Assembly (NCBI GenBank): GCA_019828595.1
Contig: JAHQRK010000063.1
Location: 1 to 54,863, forward strand
Length of the DNA: 54,863 nucleotides
Direction: 5' to 3'
Source: Aphanomyces cochlioides
Lineage: Eukaryota; Oomycota; Saprolegniomycetes; Saprolegniales; Verrucalvaceae
Shown here piece by piece: positions 39,045 to 52,206 of this stretch. Under the pieces are notes generated by a model that ran no database searches, had not been told where the DNA came from, and saw only the letters and a program-made list of their open reading frames with translations. Made by a program: the position numbers and the translations under genes. The number at the start of each line of letters is the position of its first letter. The stretch's first letter is position 1.

Positions 39045-40288
39045 TTTCATGCTGATTTCCCTTCCCACGCAGCTCAATACCCTTCACACTTTCACACACC
39101 TTCAAAAAACCACTGTTTCAGCCAATATCACTCTCGCCATACCACACACACACACACGCACGAAATCTTCCACACACCTCAACACAACCTCATACCTTCC
39201 TTACTTTCCCATTCACAACAATTTACACAAACTCTCTATCCTTCATCAAACGAACCCATTCTCCAAATACCCCACACCACGTGCACATGTGTCCTCTTTG
39301 CAAACAAACAAAACACAACTTGCTCTTTCTACCAACGTCCATCTCGGACGCAGGAAGTAGTCGAATGGTACCATTTCCACGAATCGTGTTTAAACATGTC
39401 CGTCGTCCCACATCGTGAACACACCTCCATCAAGAGTTGTAGCATTTGCACCGACTATAGCTCAGCATGTGTATACATTTTTAGGGGTCACCAGCAATGT
39501 ATACTCATCATGATTCACGTGCATCCAATGGCTTGTCGAGAATCTGCTCAGCGTGGTCGCGCGCCATATCATACGCGCCACCGTGGACTCCGTGGTCAAG
39601 TCATTTGACAGAATCCAAACCTTGCTGTCTGCTATTCAGGGCAATTCGACATCGATATTGTTATCAATACTGCAATAAACATGATGCAATATCCATCACA
39701 CAAATATGGGTAACGACTCATTATTTGCTCTCAAACGGAGTGACAAGACATGCTCTTCACGATGAAATGAACAAACGAGAGTGCTGTGTGTATAATTTGT
39801 TTTGACGTCGTGACATTGTCGCCTGAACTGATGGTGTTGATTGTCCATTTTGTTTTGTTGTAGTGAGTCTGTTTCAGGTAGTTTTGAATTGGTTGTCGAT
39901 GTATGGTTGCGTTTGAGGTCTCTGATGAGAAATCTATGTTGCAATATCAAGTTGTTATCAAGTGTTGTCAAGGCTAGACTCGTCGAAATGGAAGAGGCCA
40001 TCGACAGAGTGGCCTCGAAAACATCCCAACATTCGATGCAGCCAACCAGCTGAAATCCATACTGCTTGGTCTGACTTGGATTGCGTCTTGGGCGATCAAC
40101 CTTGTTGGAGTGACACTGTCGCATCGATTGAACATGTGGGATGGAATATTGCAAGATTTGTAATGTTGACGATGGTAGGTCAGACGGACCATTCGAGTGT
40201 ATGCTATCTTTTGAAAGTAGGAAAAGTTGGAAGGATATAAAAAGATAGGGTTTCTCTCTGTGTAGGAGAGGAAAAAATGAAAAAGGAA

Positions 40289-40360
40289 CTCCCCGTCCGG
40301 GAATTGAACCCGGGTCACCCGCGTGACAGGCGGGTATACTGACCACTATACTAACGAGGA
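40289..40360 (-). tRNA. tRNA-Asp-GTC: tRNA-Asp (GTC)
   Basis: Upstream spacer 6/T/deletion/T/C/GGTTGCG/G/C; 1314 bp, among the shortest units. Confidence 0.98.
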
Positions 40361-41602
40361 TTTCATGCTGATTTCCCTTCCCACGCAGCTCAATACCCTT
40401 CACACTTTCACACACCTTCAAAAAACCACTGTTTCAGCCAATATCACTCTCGCCATACCACACACACACACGCACGAAATCTTCCACACACCTCAACACA
40501 ACCTCATACCTTCCTTACTTTCCCATTCACAACAATTTACACAAACTCTCTATCCTTCATCAAACGAACCCATTCTCCAAATACCCCACACCACGTGCAC
40601 ATGTGTCCTCTTTGCAAACAAACAAAACACAACTTGCTCTTTCTACCAACGTCCATCTCGGACGCAGGAAGTAGTCGAATGGTACCATTTCCACGAATCG
40701 TGTTTAAACATGTCCGTCGTCCCACATCGTGAACACACCTCCATCAAGAGTTGTAGCATTTGCACCGACTATAGCTCAGCATGTGTATACATTTTTAGGG
40801 GTCACCAGCAATGTATACTCATCATGATTCACGTGCATCCAATGGCTTGTCGAGAATCTGCTCAGCGTGGTCGCGCGCCATATCATACGCGCCACCGTGG
40901 ACTCCGTGGTCAAGTCATTTGACAGAATCCAAACCTTGCTGTCTGCTATTCAGGGCAATTCGACATCGATATTGTTATCAATACTGCAATAAACATGATG
41001 CAATATCCATCACACAAATATGGGTAACGACTCATTATTTGCTCTCAAACGGAGTGACAAGACATGCTCTTCACGATGAAATGAACAAACGAGAGTGCTG
41101 TGTGTATAATTTGTTTTGACGTCGTGACATTGTCGCCTGAACTGATGGTGTTGATTGTCCATTTTGTTTTGTTGTAGTGAGTCTGTTTCAGGTAGTTTTG
41201 AATTGGTTGTCGATGTATGGTTGCGTTTGAGGTCTCTGATGAGAAATCTATGTTGCAATATCAAGTTGTTATCAAGTGTTGTCAAGGCTAGACTCGTCGA
41301 AATGGAAGAGGCCATCGACAGAGTGGCCTCGAAAACATCCCAACATTCGATGCAGCCAACCAGCTGAAATCCATACTGCTTGGTCTGACTTGGATTGCGT
41401 CTTGGGCGATCAACCTTGTTGGAGTGACACTGTCGCATCGATTGAACATGTGGGATGGAATATTGCAAGATTTGTAATGTTGACGATGGTAGGTCAGACG
41501 GACCATTCGAGTGTATGCTATCTTTTGAAAGTAGGAAAAGTTGGAAGGATATAAAAAGATAGGGTTTCTCTCTGTGTAGGAGAGGAAAAAATGAAAAAGG
41601 AA

Positions 41603-41674
41603 CTCCCCGTCCGGGAATTGAACCCGGGTCACCCGCGTGACAGGCGGGTATACTGACCACTATACTAACGAGGA
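41603..41674 (-). tRNA. tRNA-Asp-GTC: tRNA-Asp (GTC)
   Basis: Upstream spacer 7/T/deletion/T/C/GGTTGCG/G/C, as at 38973; 1316 bp. Confidence 0.98.
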
Positions 41675-42918
41675 TTTCATGCTGATTTCCCTTCCCACGC
41701 AGCTCAATACCCTTCACACTTTCACACACCTTCAAAAAACCACTGTTTCAGCCAATATCACTCTCGCCATACCACACACACACACACGCACGAAATCTTC
41801 CACACACCTCAACACAACCTCATACCTTCCTTACTTTCCCATTCACAACAATTTACACAAACTCTCTATCCTTCATCAAACGAACCCATTCTCCAAATAC
41901 CCCACACCACGTGCACATGTGTCCTCTTTGCAAACAAACAAAACACAACTTGCTCTTTCTACCAACGTCCATCTCGGACGCAGGAAGTAGTCGAATGGTA
42001 CCATTTCCACGAATCGTGTTTAAACATGTCCGTCGTCCCACATCGTGAACACACCTCCATCAAGAGTTGTAGCATTTGCACCGACTATAGCTCAGCATGT
42101 GTATACATTTTTAGGGGTCACCAGCAATGTATACTCATCATGATTCACGTGCATCCAATGGCTTGTCGAGAATCTGCTCAGCGTGGTCGCGCGCCATATC
42201 ATACGCGCCACCGTGGACTCCGTGGTCAAGTCATTTGACAGAATCCAAACCTTGCTGTCTGCTATTCAGGGCAATTCGACATCGATATTGTTATCAATAC
42301 TGCAATAAACATGATGCAATATCCATCACACAAATATGGGTAACGACTCATTATTTGCTCTCAAACGGAGTGACAAGACATGCTCTTCACGATGAAATGA
42401 ACAAACGAGAGTGCTGTGTGTATAATTTGTTTTGACGTCGTGACATTGTCGCCTGAACTGATGGTGTTGATTGTCCATTTTGTTTTGTTGTAGTGAGTCT
42501 GTTTCAGGTAGTTTTGAATTGGTTGTCGATGTATGGTTGCGTTTGAGGTCTCTGATGAGAAATCTATGTTGCAATATCAAGTTGTTATCAAGTGTTGTCA
42601 AGGCTAGACTCGTCGAAATGGAAGAGGCCATCGACAGAGTGGCCTCGAAAACATCCCAACATTCGATGCAGCCAACCAGCTGAAATCCATACTGCTTGGT
42701 CTGACTTGGATTGCGTCTTGGGCGATCAACCTTGTTGGAGTGACACTGTCGCATCGATTGAACATGTGGGATGGAATATTGCAAGATTTGTAATGTTGAC
42801 GATGGTAGGTCAGACGGACCATTCGAGTGTATGCTATCTTTTGAAAGTAGGAAAAGTTGGAAGGATATAAAAAGATAGGGTTTCTCTCTGTGTAGGAGAG
42901 GAAAAAATGAAAAAGGAA

Positions 42919-42990
42919 CTCCCCGTCCGGGAATTGAACCCGGGTCACCCGCGTGACAGGCGGGTATACTGACCACTATACTAACGAGGA
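42919..42990 (-). tRNA. tRNA-Asp-GTC: tRNA-Asp (GTC)
   Basis: Upstream spacer 6/T/deletion/T/C/GGTTGCG/G/C, as at 40289; completes a 1316, 1314, 1316, 1314 alternation. Confidence 0.98.
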
Positions 42991-44232
42991 TTTCATGCTG
43001 ATTTCCCTTCCCACGCAGCTCAATACCCTTCACACTTTCACACACCTTCAAAAAACCACTGTTTCAGCCAATATCACTCTCGCCATACCACACACACACA
43101 CGCACGAAATCTTCCACACACCTCAACACAACCTCATACCTTCCTTACTTTCCCATTCACAACAATTTACACAAACTCTCTATCCTTCATCAAACGAACC
43201 CATTCTCCAAATACCCCACACCACGTGCACATGTGTCCTCTTTGCAAACAAACAAAACACAACTTGCTCTTTCTACCAACGTCCATCTCGGACGCAGGAA
43301 GTAGTCGAATGGTACCATTTCCACGAATCGTGTTTAAACATGTCCGTCGTCCCACATCGTGAACACACCTCCATCAAGAGTTGTAGCATTTGCACCGACT
43401 ATAGCTCAGCATGTGTATACATTTTTAGGGGTCACCAGCAATGTATACTCATCATGATTCACGTGCATCCAATGGCTTGTCGAGAATCTGCTCAGCGTGG
43501 TCGCGCGCCATATCATACGCGCCACCGTGGACTCCGTGGTCAAGTCATTTGACAGAATCCAAACCTTGCTGTCTGCTATTCAGGGCAATTCGACATCGAT
43601 ATTGTTATCAATACTGCAATAAACATGATGCAATATCCATCACACAAATATGGGTAACGACTCATTATTTGCTCTCAAACGGAGTGACAAGACATGCTCT
43701 TCACGATGAAATGAACAAACGAGAGTGCTGTGTGTATAATTTGTTTTGACGTCGTGACATTGTCGCCTGAACTGATGGTGTTGATTGTCCATTTTGTTTT
43801 GTTGTAGTGAGTCTGTTTCAGGTAGTTTTGAATTGGTTGTCGATGTATGGTTGCGTTTGAGGTCTCTGATGAGAAATCTATGTTGCAATATCAAGTTGTT
43901 ATCAAGTGTTGTCAAGGCTAGACTCGTCGAAATGGAAGAGGCCATCGACAGAGTGGCCTCGAAAACATCCCAACATTCGATGCAGCCAACCAGCTGAAAT
44001 CCATACTGCTTGGTCTGACTTGGATTGCGTCTTGGGCGATCAACCTTGTTGGAGTGACACTGTCGCATCGATTGAACATGTGGGATGGAATATTGCAAGA
44101 TTTGTAATGTTGACGATGGTAGGTCAGACGGACCATTCGAGTGTATGCTATCTTTTGAAAGTAGGAAAAGTTGGAAGGATATAAAAAGATAGGGTTTCTC
44201 TCTGTGTAGGAGAGGAAAAAATGAAAAAGGAA

Positions 44233-44304
44233 CTCCCCGTCCGGGAATTGAACCCGGGTCACCCGCGTGACAGGCGGGTATACTGACCACTATACTAACG
44301 AGGA
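44233..44304 (-). tRNA. tRNA-Asp-GTC: tRNA-Asp (GTC)
   Basis: Upstream spacer 7/T/deletion/T/C/GGTTGCG/G/C; 1316 bp. Confidence 0.98.
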
Positions 44305-45548
44305 TTTCATGCTGATTTCCCTTCCCACGCAGCTCAATACCCTTCACACTTTCACACACCTTCAAAAAACCACTGTTTCAGCCAATATCACTCTCGCCAT
44401 ACCACACACACACACACGCACGAAATCTTCCACACACCTCAACACAACCTCATACCTTCCTTACTTTCCCATTCACAACAATTTACACAAACTCTCTATC
44501 CTTCATCAAACGAACCCATTCTCCAAATACCCCACACCACGTGCACATGTGTCCTCTTTGCAAACAAACAAAACACAACTTGCTCTTTCTACCAACGTCC
44601 ATCTCGGACGCAGGAAGTAGTCGAATGGTACCATTTCCACGAATCGTGTTTAAACATGTCCGTCGTCCCACATCGTGAACACACCTCCATCAAGAGTTGT
44701 AGCATTTGCACCGACTATAGCTCAGCATGTGTATACATTTTTAGGGGTCACCAGCAATGTATACTCATCATGATTCACGTGCATCCAATGGCTTGTCGAG
44801 AATCTGCTCAGCGTGGTCGCGCGCCATATCATACGCGCCACCGTGGACTCCGTGGTCAAGTCATTTGACAGAATCCAAACCTTGCTGTCTGCTATTCAGG
44901 GCAATTCGACATCGATATTGTTATCAATACTGCAATAAACATGATGCAATATCCATCACACAAATATGGGTAACGACTCATTATTTGCTCTCAAACGGAG
45001 TGACAAGACATGCTCTTCACGATGAAATGAACAAACGAGAGTGCTGTGTGTATAATTTGTTTTGACGTCGTGACATTGTCGCCTGAACTGATGGTGTTGA
45101 TTGTCCATTTTGTTTTGTTGTAGTGAGTCTGTTTCAGGTAGTTTTGAATTGGTTGTCGATGTATGGTTGCGTTTGAGGTCTCTGATGAGAAATCTATGTT
45201 GCAATATCAAGTTGTTATCAAGTGTTGTCAAGGCTAGACTCGTCGAAATGGAAGAGGCCATCGACAGAGTGGCCTCGAAAACATCCCAACATTCGATGCA
45301 GCCAACCAGCTGAAATCCATACTGCTTGGTCTGACTTGGATTGCGTCTTGGGCGATCAACCTTGTTGGAGTGACACTGTCGCATCGATTGAACATGTGGG
45401 ATGGAATATTGCAAGATTTGTAATGTTGACGATGGTAGGTCAGACGGACCATTCGAGTGTATGCTATCTTTTGAAAGTAGGAAAAGTTGGAAGGATATAA
45501 AAAGATAGGGTTTCTCTCTGTGTAGGAGAGGAAAAAATGAAAAAGGAA

Positions 45549-45620
45549 CTCCCCGTCCGGGAATTGAACCCGGGTCACCCGCGTGACAGGCGGGTATACT
45601 GACCACTATACTAACGAGGA
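45549..45620 (-). tRNA. tRNA-Asp-GTC: tRNA-Asp (GTC)
   Basis: Upstream spacer 7/T/deletion/T/C/GGTTGCG/G/C; 1316 bp. Confidence 0.98.
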
Positions 45621-46864
45621 TTTCATGCTGATTTCCCTTCCCACGCAGCTCAATACCCTTCACACTTTCACACACCTTCAAAAAACCACTGTTTCAGCCA
45701 ATATCACTCTCGCCATACCACACACACACACACGCACGAAATCTTCCACACACCTCAACACAACCTCATACCTTCCTTACTTTCCCATTCACAACAATTT
45801 ACACAAACTCTCTATCCTTCATCAAACGAACCCATTCTCCAAATACCCCACACCACGTGCACATGTGTCCTCTTTGCAAACAAACAAAACACAACTTGCT
45901 CTTTCTACCAACGTCCATCTCGGACGCAGGAAGTAGTCGAATGGTACCATTTCCACGAATCGTGTTTAAACATGTCCGTCGTCCCACATCGTGAACACAC
46001 CTCCATCAAGAGTTGTAGCATTTGCACCGACTATAGCTCAGCATGTGTATACATTTTTAGGGGTCACCAGCAATGTATACTCATCATGATTCACGTGCAT
46101 CCAATGGCTTGTCGAGAATCTGCTCAGCGTGGTCGCGCGCCATATCATACGCGCCACCGTGGACTCCGTGGTCAAGTCATTTGACAGAATCCAAACCTTG
46201 CTGTCTGCTATTCAGGGCAATTCGACATCGATATTGTTATCAATACTGCAATAAACATGATGCAATATCCATCACACAAATATGGGTAACGACTCATTAT
46301 TTGCTCTCAAACGGAGTGACAAGACATGCTCTTCACGATGAAATGAACAAACGAGAGTGCTGTGTGTATAATTTGTTTTGACGTCGTGACATTGTCGCCT
46401 GAACTGATGGTGTTGATTGTCCATTTTGTTTTGTTGTAGTGAGTCTGTTTCAGGTAGTTTTGAATTGGTTGTCGATGTATGGTTGCGTTTGAGGTCTCTG
46501 ATGAGAAATCTATGTTGCAATATCAAGTTGTTATCAAGTGTTGTCAAGGCTAGACTCGTCGAAATGGAAGAGGCCATCGACAGAGTGGCCTCGAAAACAT
46601 CCCAACATTCGATGCAGCCAACCAGCTGAAATCCATACTGCTTGGTCTGACTTGGATTGCGTCTTGGGCGATCAACCTTGTTGGAGTGACACTGTCGCAT
46701 CGATTGAACATGTGGGATGGAATATTGCAAGATTTGTAATGTTGACGATGGTAGGTCAGACGGACCATTCGAGTGTATGCTATCTTTTGAAAGTAGGAAA
46801 AGTTGGAAGGATATAAAAAGATAGGGTTTCTCTCTGTGTAGGAGAGGAAAAAATGAAAAAGGAA

Positions 46865-46936
46865 CTCCCCGTCCGGGAATTGAACCCGGGTCACCCGCGT
46901 GACAGGCGGGTATACTGACCACTATACTAACGAGGA
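46865..46936 (-). tRNA. tRNA-Asp-GTC: tRNA-Asp (GTC)
   Basis: Upstream spacer 7/T/-/T/C/GGTTGCG/C/C; same form as 36331 and 37652; 1321 bp. Confidence 0.98.
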
Positions 46937-48185
46937 TTTCATGCTGATTTCCCTTCCCACGCAGCTCAATACCCTTCACACTTTCACACACCTTCAAAAA
47001 ACCACTGTTTCAGCCAATATCACTCTCGCCATACCACACACACACACACGCACGAAATCTTCCACACACCTCAACACAACCTCATACCTTCCTTACTTTC
47101 CCATTCACAACAATTTACACAAACTCTCTATCCTTCATCAAACGAACCAGATACATTCTCCAAATACCCCACACCACGTGCACATGTGTCCTCTTTGCAA
47201 ACAAACAAAACACAACTTGCTCTTTCTACCAACGTCCATCTCGGACGCAGGAAGTAGTCGAATGGTACCATTTCCACGAATCGTGTTTAAACATGTCCGT
47301 CGTCCCACATCGTGAACACACCTCCATCAAGAGTTGTAGCATTTGCACCGACTATAGCTCAGCATGTGTATACATTTTTAGGGGTCACCAGCAATGTATA
47401 CTCATCATGATTCACGTGCATCCAATGGCTTGTCGAGAATCTGCTCAGCGTGGTCGCGCGCCATATCATACGCGCCACCGTGGACTCCGTGGTCAAGTCA
47501 TTTGACAGAATCCAAACCTTGCTGTCTGCTATTCAGGGCAATTCGACATCGATATTGTTATCAATACTGCAATAAACATGATGCAATATCCATCACACAA
47601 ATATGGGTAACGACTCATTATTTGCTCTCAAACGGAGTGACAAGACATGCTCTTCACGATGAAATGAACAAACGAGAGTGCTGTGTGTATAATTTGTTTT
47701 GACGTCGTGACATTGTCGCCTGAACTGATGGTGTTGATTGTCCATTTTGTTTTGTTGTAGTGAGTCTGTTTCAGGTAGTTTTGAATTGGTTGTCGATGTA
47801 TGGTTGCGTTTGAGGTCTCTGATGAGAAATCTATGTTGCAATATCAAGTTGTTATCAAGTCTTGTCAAGGCTAGACTCGTCGAAATGGAAGAGGCCATCG
47901 ACAGAGTGGCCTCGAAAACATCCCAACATTCGATGCAGCCAACCAGCTGAAATCCATACTGCTTGGTCTGACTTGGATTGCGTCTTGGGCGATCAACCTT
48001 GTTGGAGTGACACTGTCGCATCGATTGAACATGTGGGATGGAATATTGCAAGATTTGTAATGTTGACGATGGTAGGTCAGACGGACCATTCGAGTGTATG
48101 CTATCTTTTGAAAGTAGGAAAAGTTGGAAGGATATAAAAAGATAGGGTTTCTCTCTGTGTAGGAGAGGAAAAAATGAAAAAGGAA

Positions 48186-48257
48186 CTCCCCGTCCGGGAA
48201 TTGAACCCGGGTCACCCGCGTGACAGGCGGGTATACTGACCACTATACTAACGAGGA
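48186..48257 (-). tRNA. tRNA-Asp-GTC: tRNA-Asp (GTC)
   Basis: Upstream spacer 7/T/deletion/T/C/GGTTGCG/C/C; the only unit joining the 5-bp deletion with C at s7, so it looks recombinant. Unit 1316 bp. Confidence 0.98.
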
Positions 48258-49501
48258 TTTCATGCTGATTTCCCTTCCCACGCAGCTCAATACCCTTCAC
48301 ACTTTCACACACCTTCAAAAAACCACTGTTTCAGCCAATATCACTCTCGCCATACCACACACACACACACGCACGAAATCTTCCACACACCTCAACACAA
48401 CCTCATACCTTCCTTACTTTCCCATTCACAACAATTTACACAAACTCTCTATCCTTCATCAAACGAACCCATTCTCCAAATACCCCACACCACGTGCACA
48501 TGTGTCCTCTTTGCAAACAAACAAAACACAACTTGCTCTTTCTACCAACGTCCATCTCGGACGCAGGAAGTAGTCGAATGGTACCATTTCCACGAATCGT
48601 GTTTAAACATGTCCGTCGTCCCACATCGTGAACACACCTCCATCAAGAGTTGTAGCATTTGCACCGACTATAGCTCAGCATGTGTATACATTTTTAGGGG
48701 TCACCAGCAATGTATACTCATCATGATTCACGTGCATCCAATGGCTTGTCGAGAATCTGCTCAGCGTGGTCGCGCGCCATATCATACGCGCCACCGTGGA
48801 CTCCGTGGTCAAGTCATTTGACAGAATCCAAACCTTGCTGTCTGCTATTCAGGGCAATTCGACATCGATATTGTTATCAATACTGCAATAAACATGATGC
48901 AATATCCATCACACAAATATGGGTAACGACTCATTATTTGCTCTCAAACGGAGTGACAAGACATGCTCTTCACGATGAAATGAACAAACGAGAGTGCTGT
49001 GTGTATAATTTGTTTTGACGTCGTGACATTGTCGCCTGAACTGATGGTGTTGATTGTCCATTTTGTTTTGTTGTAGTGAGTCTGTTTCAGGTAGTTTTGA
49101 ATTGGTTGTCGATGTATGGTTGCGTTTGAGGTCTCTGATGAGAAATCTATGTTGCAATATCAAGTTGTTATCAAGTCTTGTCAAGGCTAGACTCGTCGAA
49201 ATGGAAGAGGCCATCGACAGAGTGGCCTCGAAAACATCCCAACATTCGATGCAGCCAACCAGCTGAAATCCATACTGCTTGGTCTGACTTGGATTGCGTC
49301 TTGGGCGATCAACCTTGTTGGAGTGACACTGTCGCATCGATTGAACATGTGGGATGGAATATTGCAAGATTTGTAATGTTGACGATGGTAGGTCAGACGG
49401 ACCATTCGAGTGTATGCTATCTTTTGAAAGTAGGAAAAGTTGGAAGGATATAAAAAGATAGGGTTTCTCTCTGTGTAGGAGAGGAAAAAATGAAAAAGGA
49501 A

Positions 49502-49573
49502 CTCCCCGTCCGGGAATTGAACCCGGGTCACCCGCGTGACAGGCGGGTATACTGACCACTATACTAACGAGGA
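49502..49573 (-). tRNA. tRNA-Asp-GTC: tRNA-Asp (GTC)
   Basis: Upstream spacer 7/T/-/T/C/GGTTGCG/C/C; 1321 bp. Confidence 0.98.
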
Positions 49574-50822
49574 TTTCATGCTGATTTCCCTTCCCACGCA
49601 GCTCAATACCCTTCACACTTTCACACACCTTCAAAAAACCACTGTTTCAGCCAATATCACTCTCGCCATACCACACACACACACACGCACGAAATCTTCC
49701 ACACACCTCAACACAACCTCATACCTTCCTTACTTTCCCATTCACAACAATTTACACAAACTCTCTATCCTTCATCAAACGAACCAGATACATTCTCCAA
49801 ATACCCCACACCACGTGCACATGTGTCCTCTTTGCAAACAAACAAAACACAACTTGCTCTTTCTACCAACGTCCATCTCGGACGCAGGAAGTAGTCGAAT
49901 GGTACCATTTCCACGAATCGTGTTTAAACATGTCCGTCGTCCCACATCGTGAACACACCTCCATCAAGAGTTGTAGCATTTGCACCGACTATAGCTCAGC
50001 ATGTGTATACATTTTTAGGGGTCACCAGCAATGTATACTCATCATGATTCACGTGCATCCAATGGCTTGTCGAGAATCTGCTCAGCGTGGTCGCGCGCCA
50101 TATCATACGCGCCACCGTGGACTCCGTGGTCAAGTCATTTGACAGAATCCAAACCTTGCTGTCTGCTATTCAGGGCAATTCGACATCGATATTGTTATCA
50201 ATACTGCAATAAACATGATGCAATATCCATCACACAAATATGGGTAACGACTCATTATTTGCTCTCAAACGGAGTGACAAGACATGCTCTTCACGATGAA
50301 ATGAACAAACGAGAGTGCTGTGTGTATAATTTGTTTTGACGTCGTGACATTGTCGCCTGAACTGATGGTGTTGATTGTCCATTTTGTTTTGTTGTAGTGA
50401 GTCTGTTTCAGGTAGTTTTGAATTGGTTGTCGATGTATGGTTGCGTTTGAGGTCTCTGATGAGAAATCTATGTTGCAATATCAAGTTGTTATCAAGTCTT
50501 GTCAAGGCTAGACTCGTCGAAATGGAAGAGGCCATCGACAGAGTGGCCTCGAAAACATCCCAACATTCGATGCAGCCAACCAGCTGAAATCCATACTGCT
50601 TGGTCTGACTTGGATTGCGTCTTGGGCGATCAACCTTGTTGGAGTGACACTGTCGCATCGATTGAACATGTGGGATGGAATATTGCAAGATTTGTAATGT
50701 TGACGATGGTAGGTCAGACGGACCATTCGAGTGTATGCTATCTTTTGAAAGTAGGAAAAGTTGGAAGGATATAAAAAGATAGGGTTTCTCTCTGTGTAGG
50801 AGAGGAAAAAATGAAAAAGGAA

Positions 50823-50894
50823 CTCCCCGTCCGGGAATTGAACCCGGGTCACCCGCGTGACAGGCGGGTATACTGACCACTATACTAACGAGGA
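50823..50894 (-). tRNA. tRNA-Asp-GTC: tRNA-Asp (GTC), last intact copy
   Basis: Identical to the reference. Upstream spacer 6/T/deletion/T/C/GGTTGCG/G/C, with a 1-bp loss in the terminator-side flank near 52119; 1313 bp to the next tRNA. Confidence 0.98.
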
Positions 50895-52135
50895 TTTCAT
50901 GCTGATTTCCCTTCCCACGCAGCTCAATACCCTTCACACTTTCACACACCTTCAAAAAACCACTGTTTCAGCCAATATCACTCTCGCCATACCACACACA
51001 CACACGCACGAAATCTTCCACACACCTCAACACAACCTCATACCTTCCTTACTTTCCCATTCACAACAATTTACACAAACTCTCTATCCTTCATCAAACG
51101 AACCCATTCTCCAAATACCCCACACCACGTGCACATGTGTCCTCTTTGCAAACAAACAAAACACAACTTGCTCTTTCTACCAACGTCCATCTCGGACGCA
51201 GGAAGTAGTCGAATGGTACCATTTCCACGAATCGTGTTTAAACATGTCCGTCGTCCCACATCGTGAACACACCTCCATCAAGAGTTGTAGCATTTGCACC
51301 GACTATAGCTCAGCATGTGTATACATTTTTAGGGGTCACCAGCAATGTATACTCATCATGATTCACGTGCATCCAATGGCTTGTCGAGAATCTGCTCAGC
51401 GTGGTCGCGCGCCATATCATACGCGCCACCGTGGACTCCGTGGTCAAGTCATTTGACAGAATCCAAACCTTGCTGTCTGCTATTCAGGGCAATTCGACAT
51501 CGATATTGTTATCAATACTGCAATAAACATGATGCAATATCCATCACACAAATATGGGTAACGACTCATTATTTGCTCTCAAACGGAGTGACAAGACATG
51601 CTCTTCACGATGAAATGAACAAACGAGAGTGCTGTGTGTATAATTTGTTTTGACGTCGTGACATTGTCGCCTGAACTGATGGTGTTGATTGTCCATTTTG
51701 TTTTGTTGTAGTGAGTCTGTTTCAGGTAGTTTTGAATTGGTTGTCGATGTATGGTTGCGTTTGAGGTCTCTGATGAGAAATCTATGTTGCAATATCAAGT
51801 TGTTATCAAGTGTTGTCAAGGCTAGACTCGTCGAAATGGAAGAGGCCATCGACAGAGTGGCCTCGAAAACATCCCAACATTCGATGCAGCCAACCAGCTG
51901 AAATCCATACTGCTTGGTCTGACTTGGATTGCGTCTTGGGCGATCAACCTTGTTGGAGTGACACTGTCGCATCGATTGAACATGTGGGATGGAATATTGC
52001 AAGATTTGTAATGTTGACGATGGTAGGTCAGACGGACCATTCGAGTGTATGCTATCTTTTGAAAGTAGGAAAAGTTGGAAGGATATAAAAAGATAGGGTT
52101 TCTCTCTGTGTAGGAGAGAAAAAATGAAAAAGGAA

Positions 52136-52206
52136 CTCCCGTCCGGGAATTGAACCCGGGTCACCCGCGTGACAGGCGGGTATACTGACCACTATACTAA
52201 CGAGGA
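52136..52206 (-). tRNA. tRNA-Asp-GTC: tRNA-Asp (GTC) with 1-nt acceptor deletion
   Basis: This copy is 71 nt. One C of the CTCCCC run (52136-52141) is missing, so the 3' acceptor strand is one G short and the 7-bp acceptor stem cannot form in register with a normal discriminator. A box, B box and anticodon are intact, so it could still be transcribed. It may be a pseudogene, or the loss may be a homopolymer sequencing error. Upstream spacer 6/T/-/T/C/GGTTGCG/C/C with a private A to C at 52867. Confidence 0.85.
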
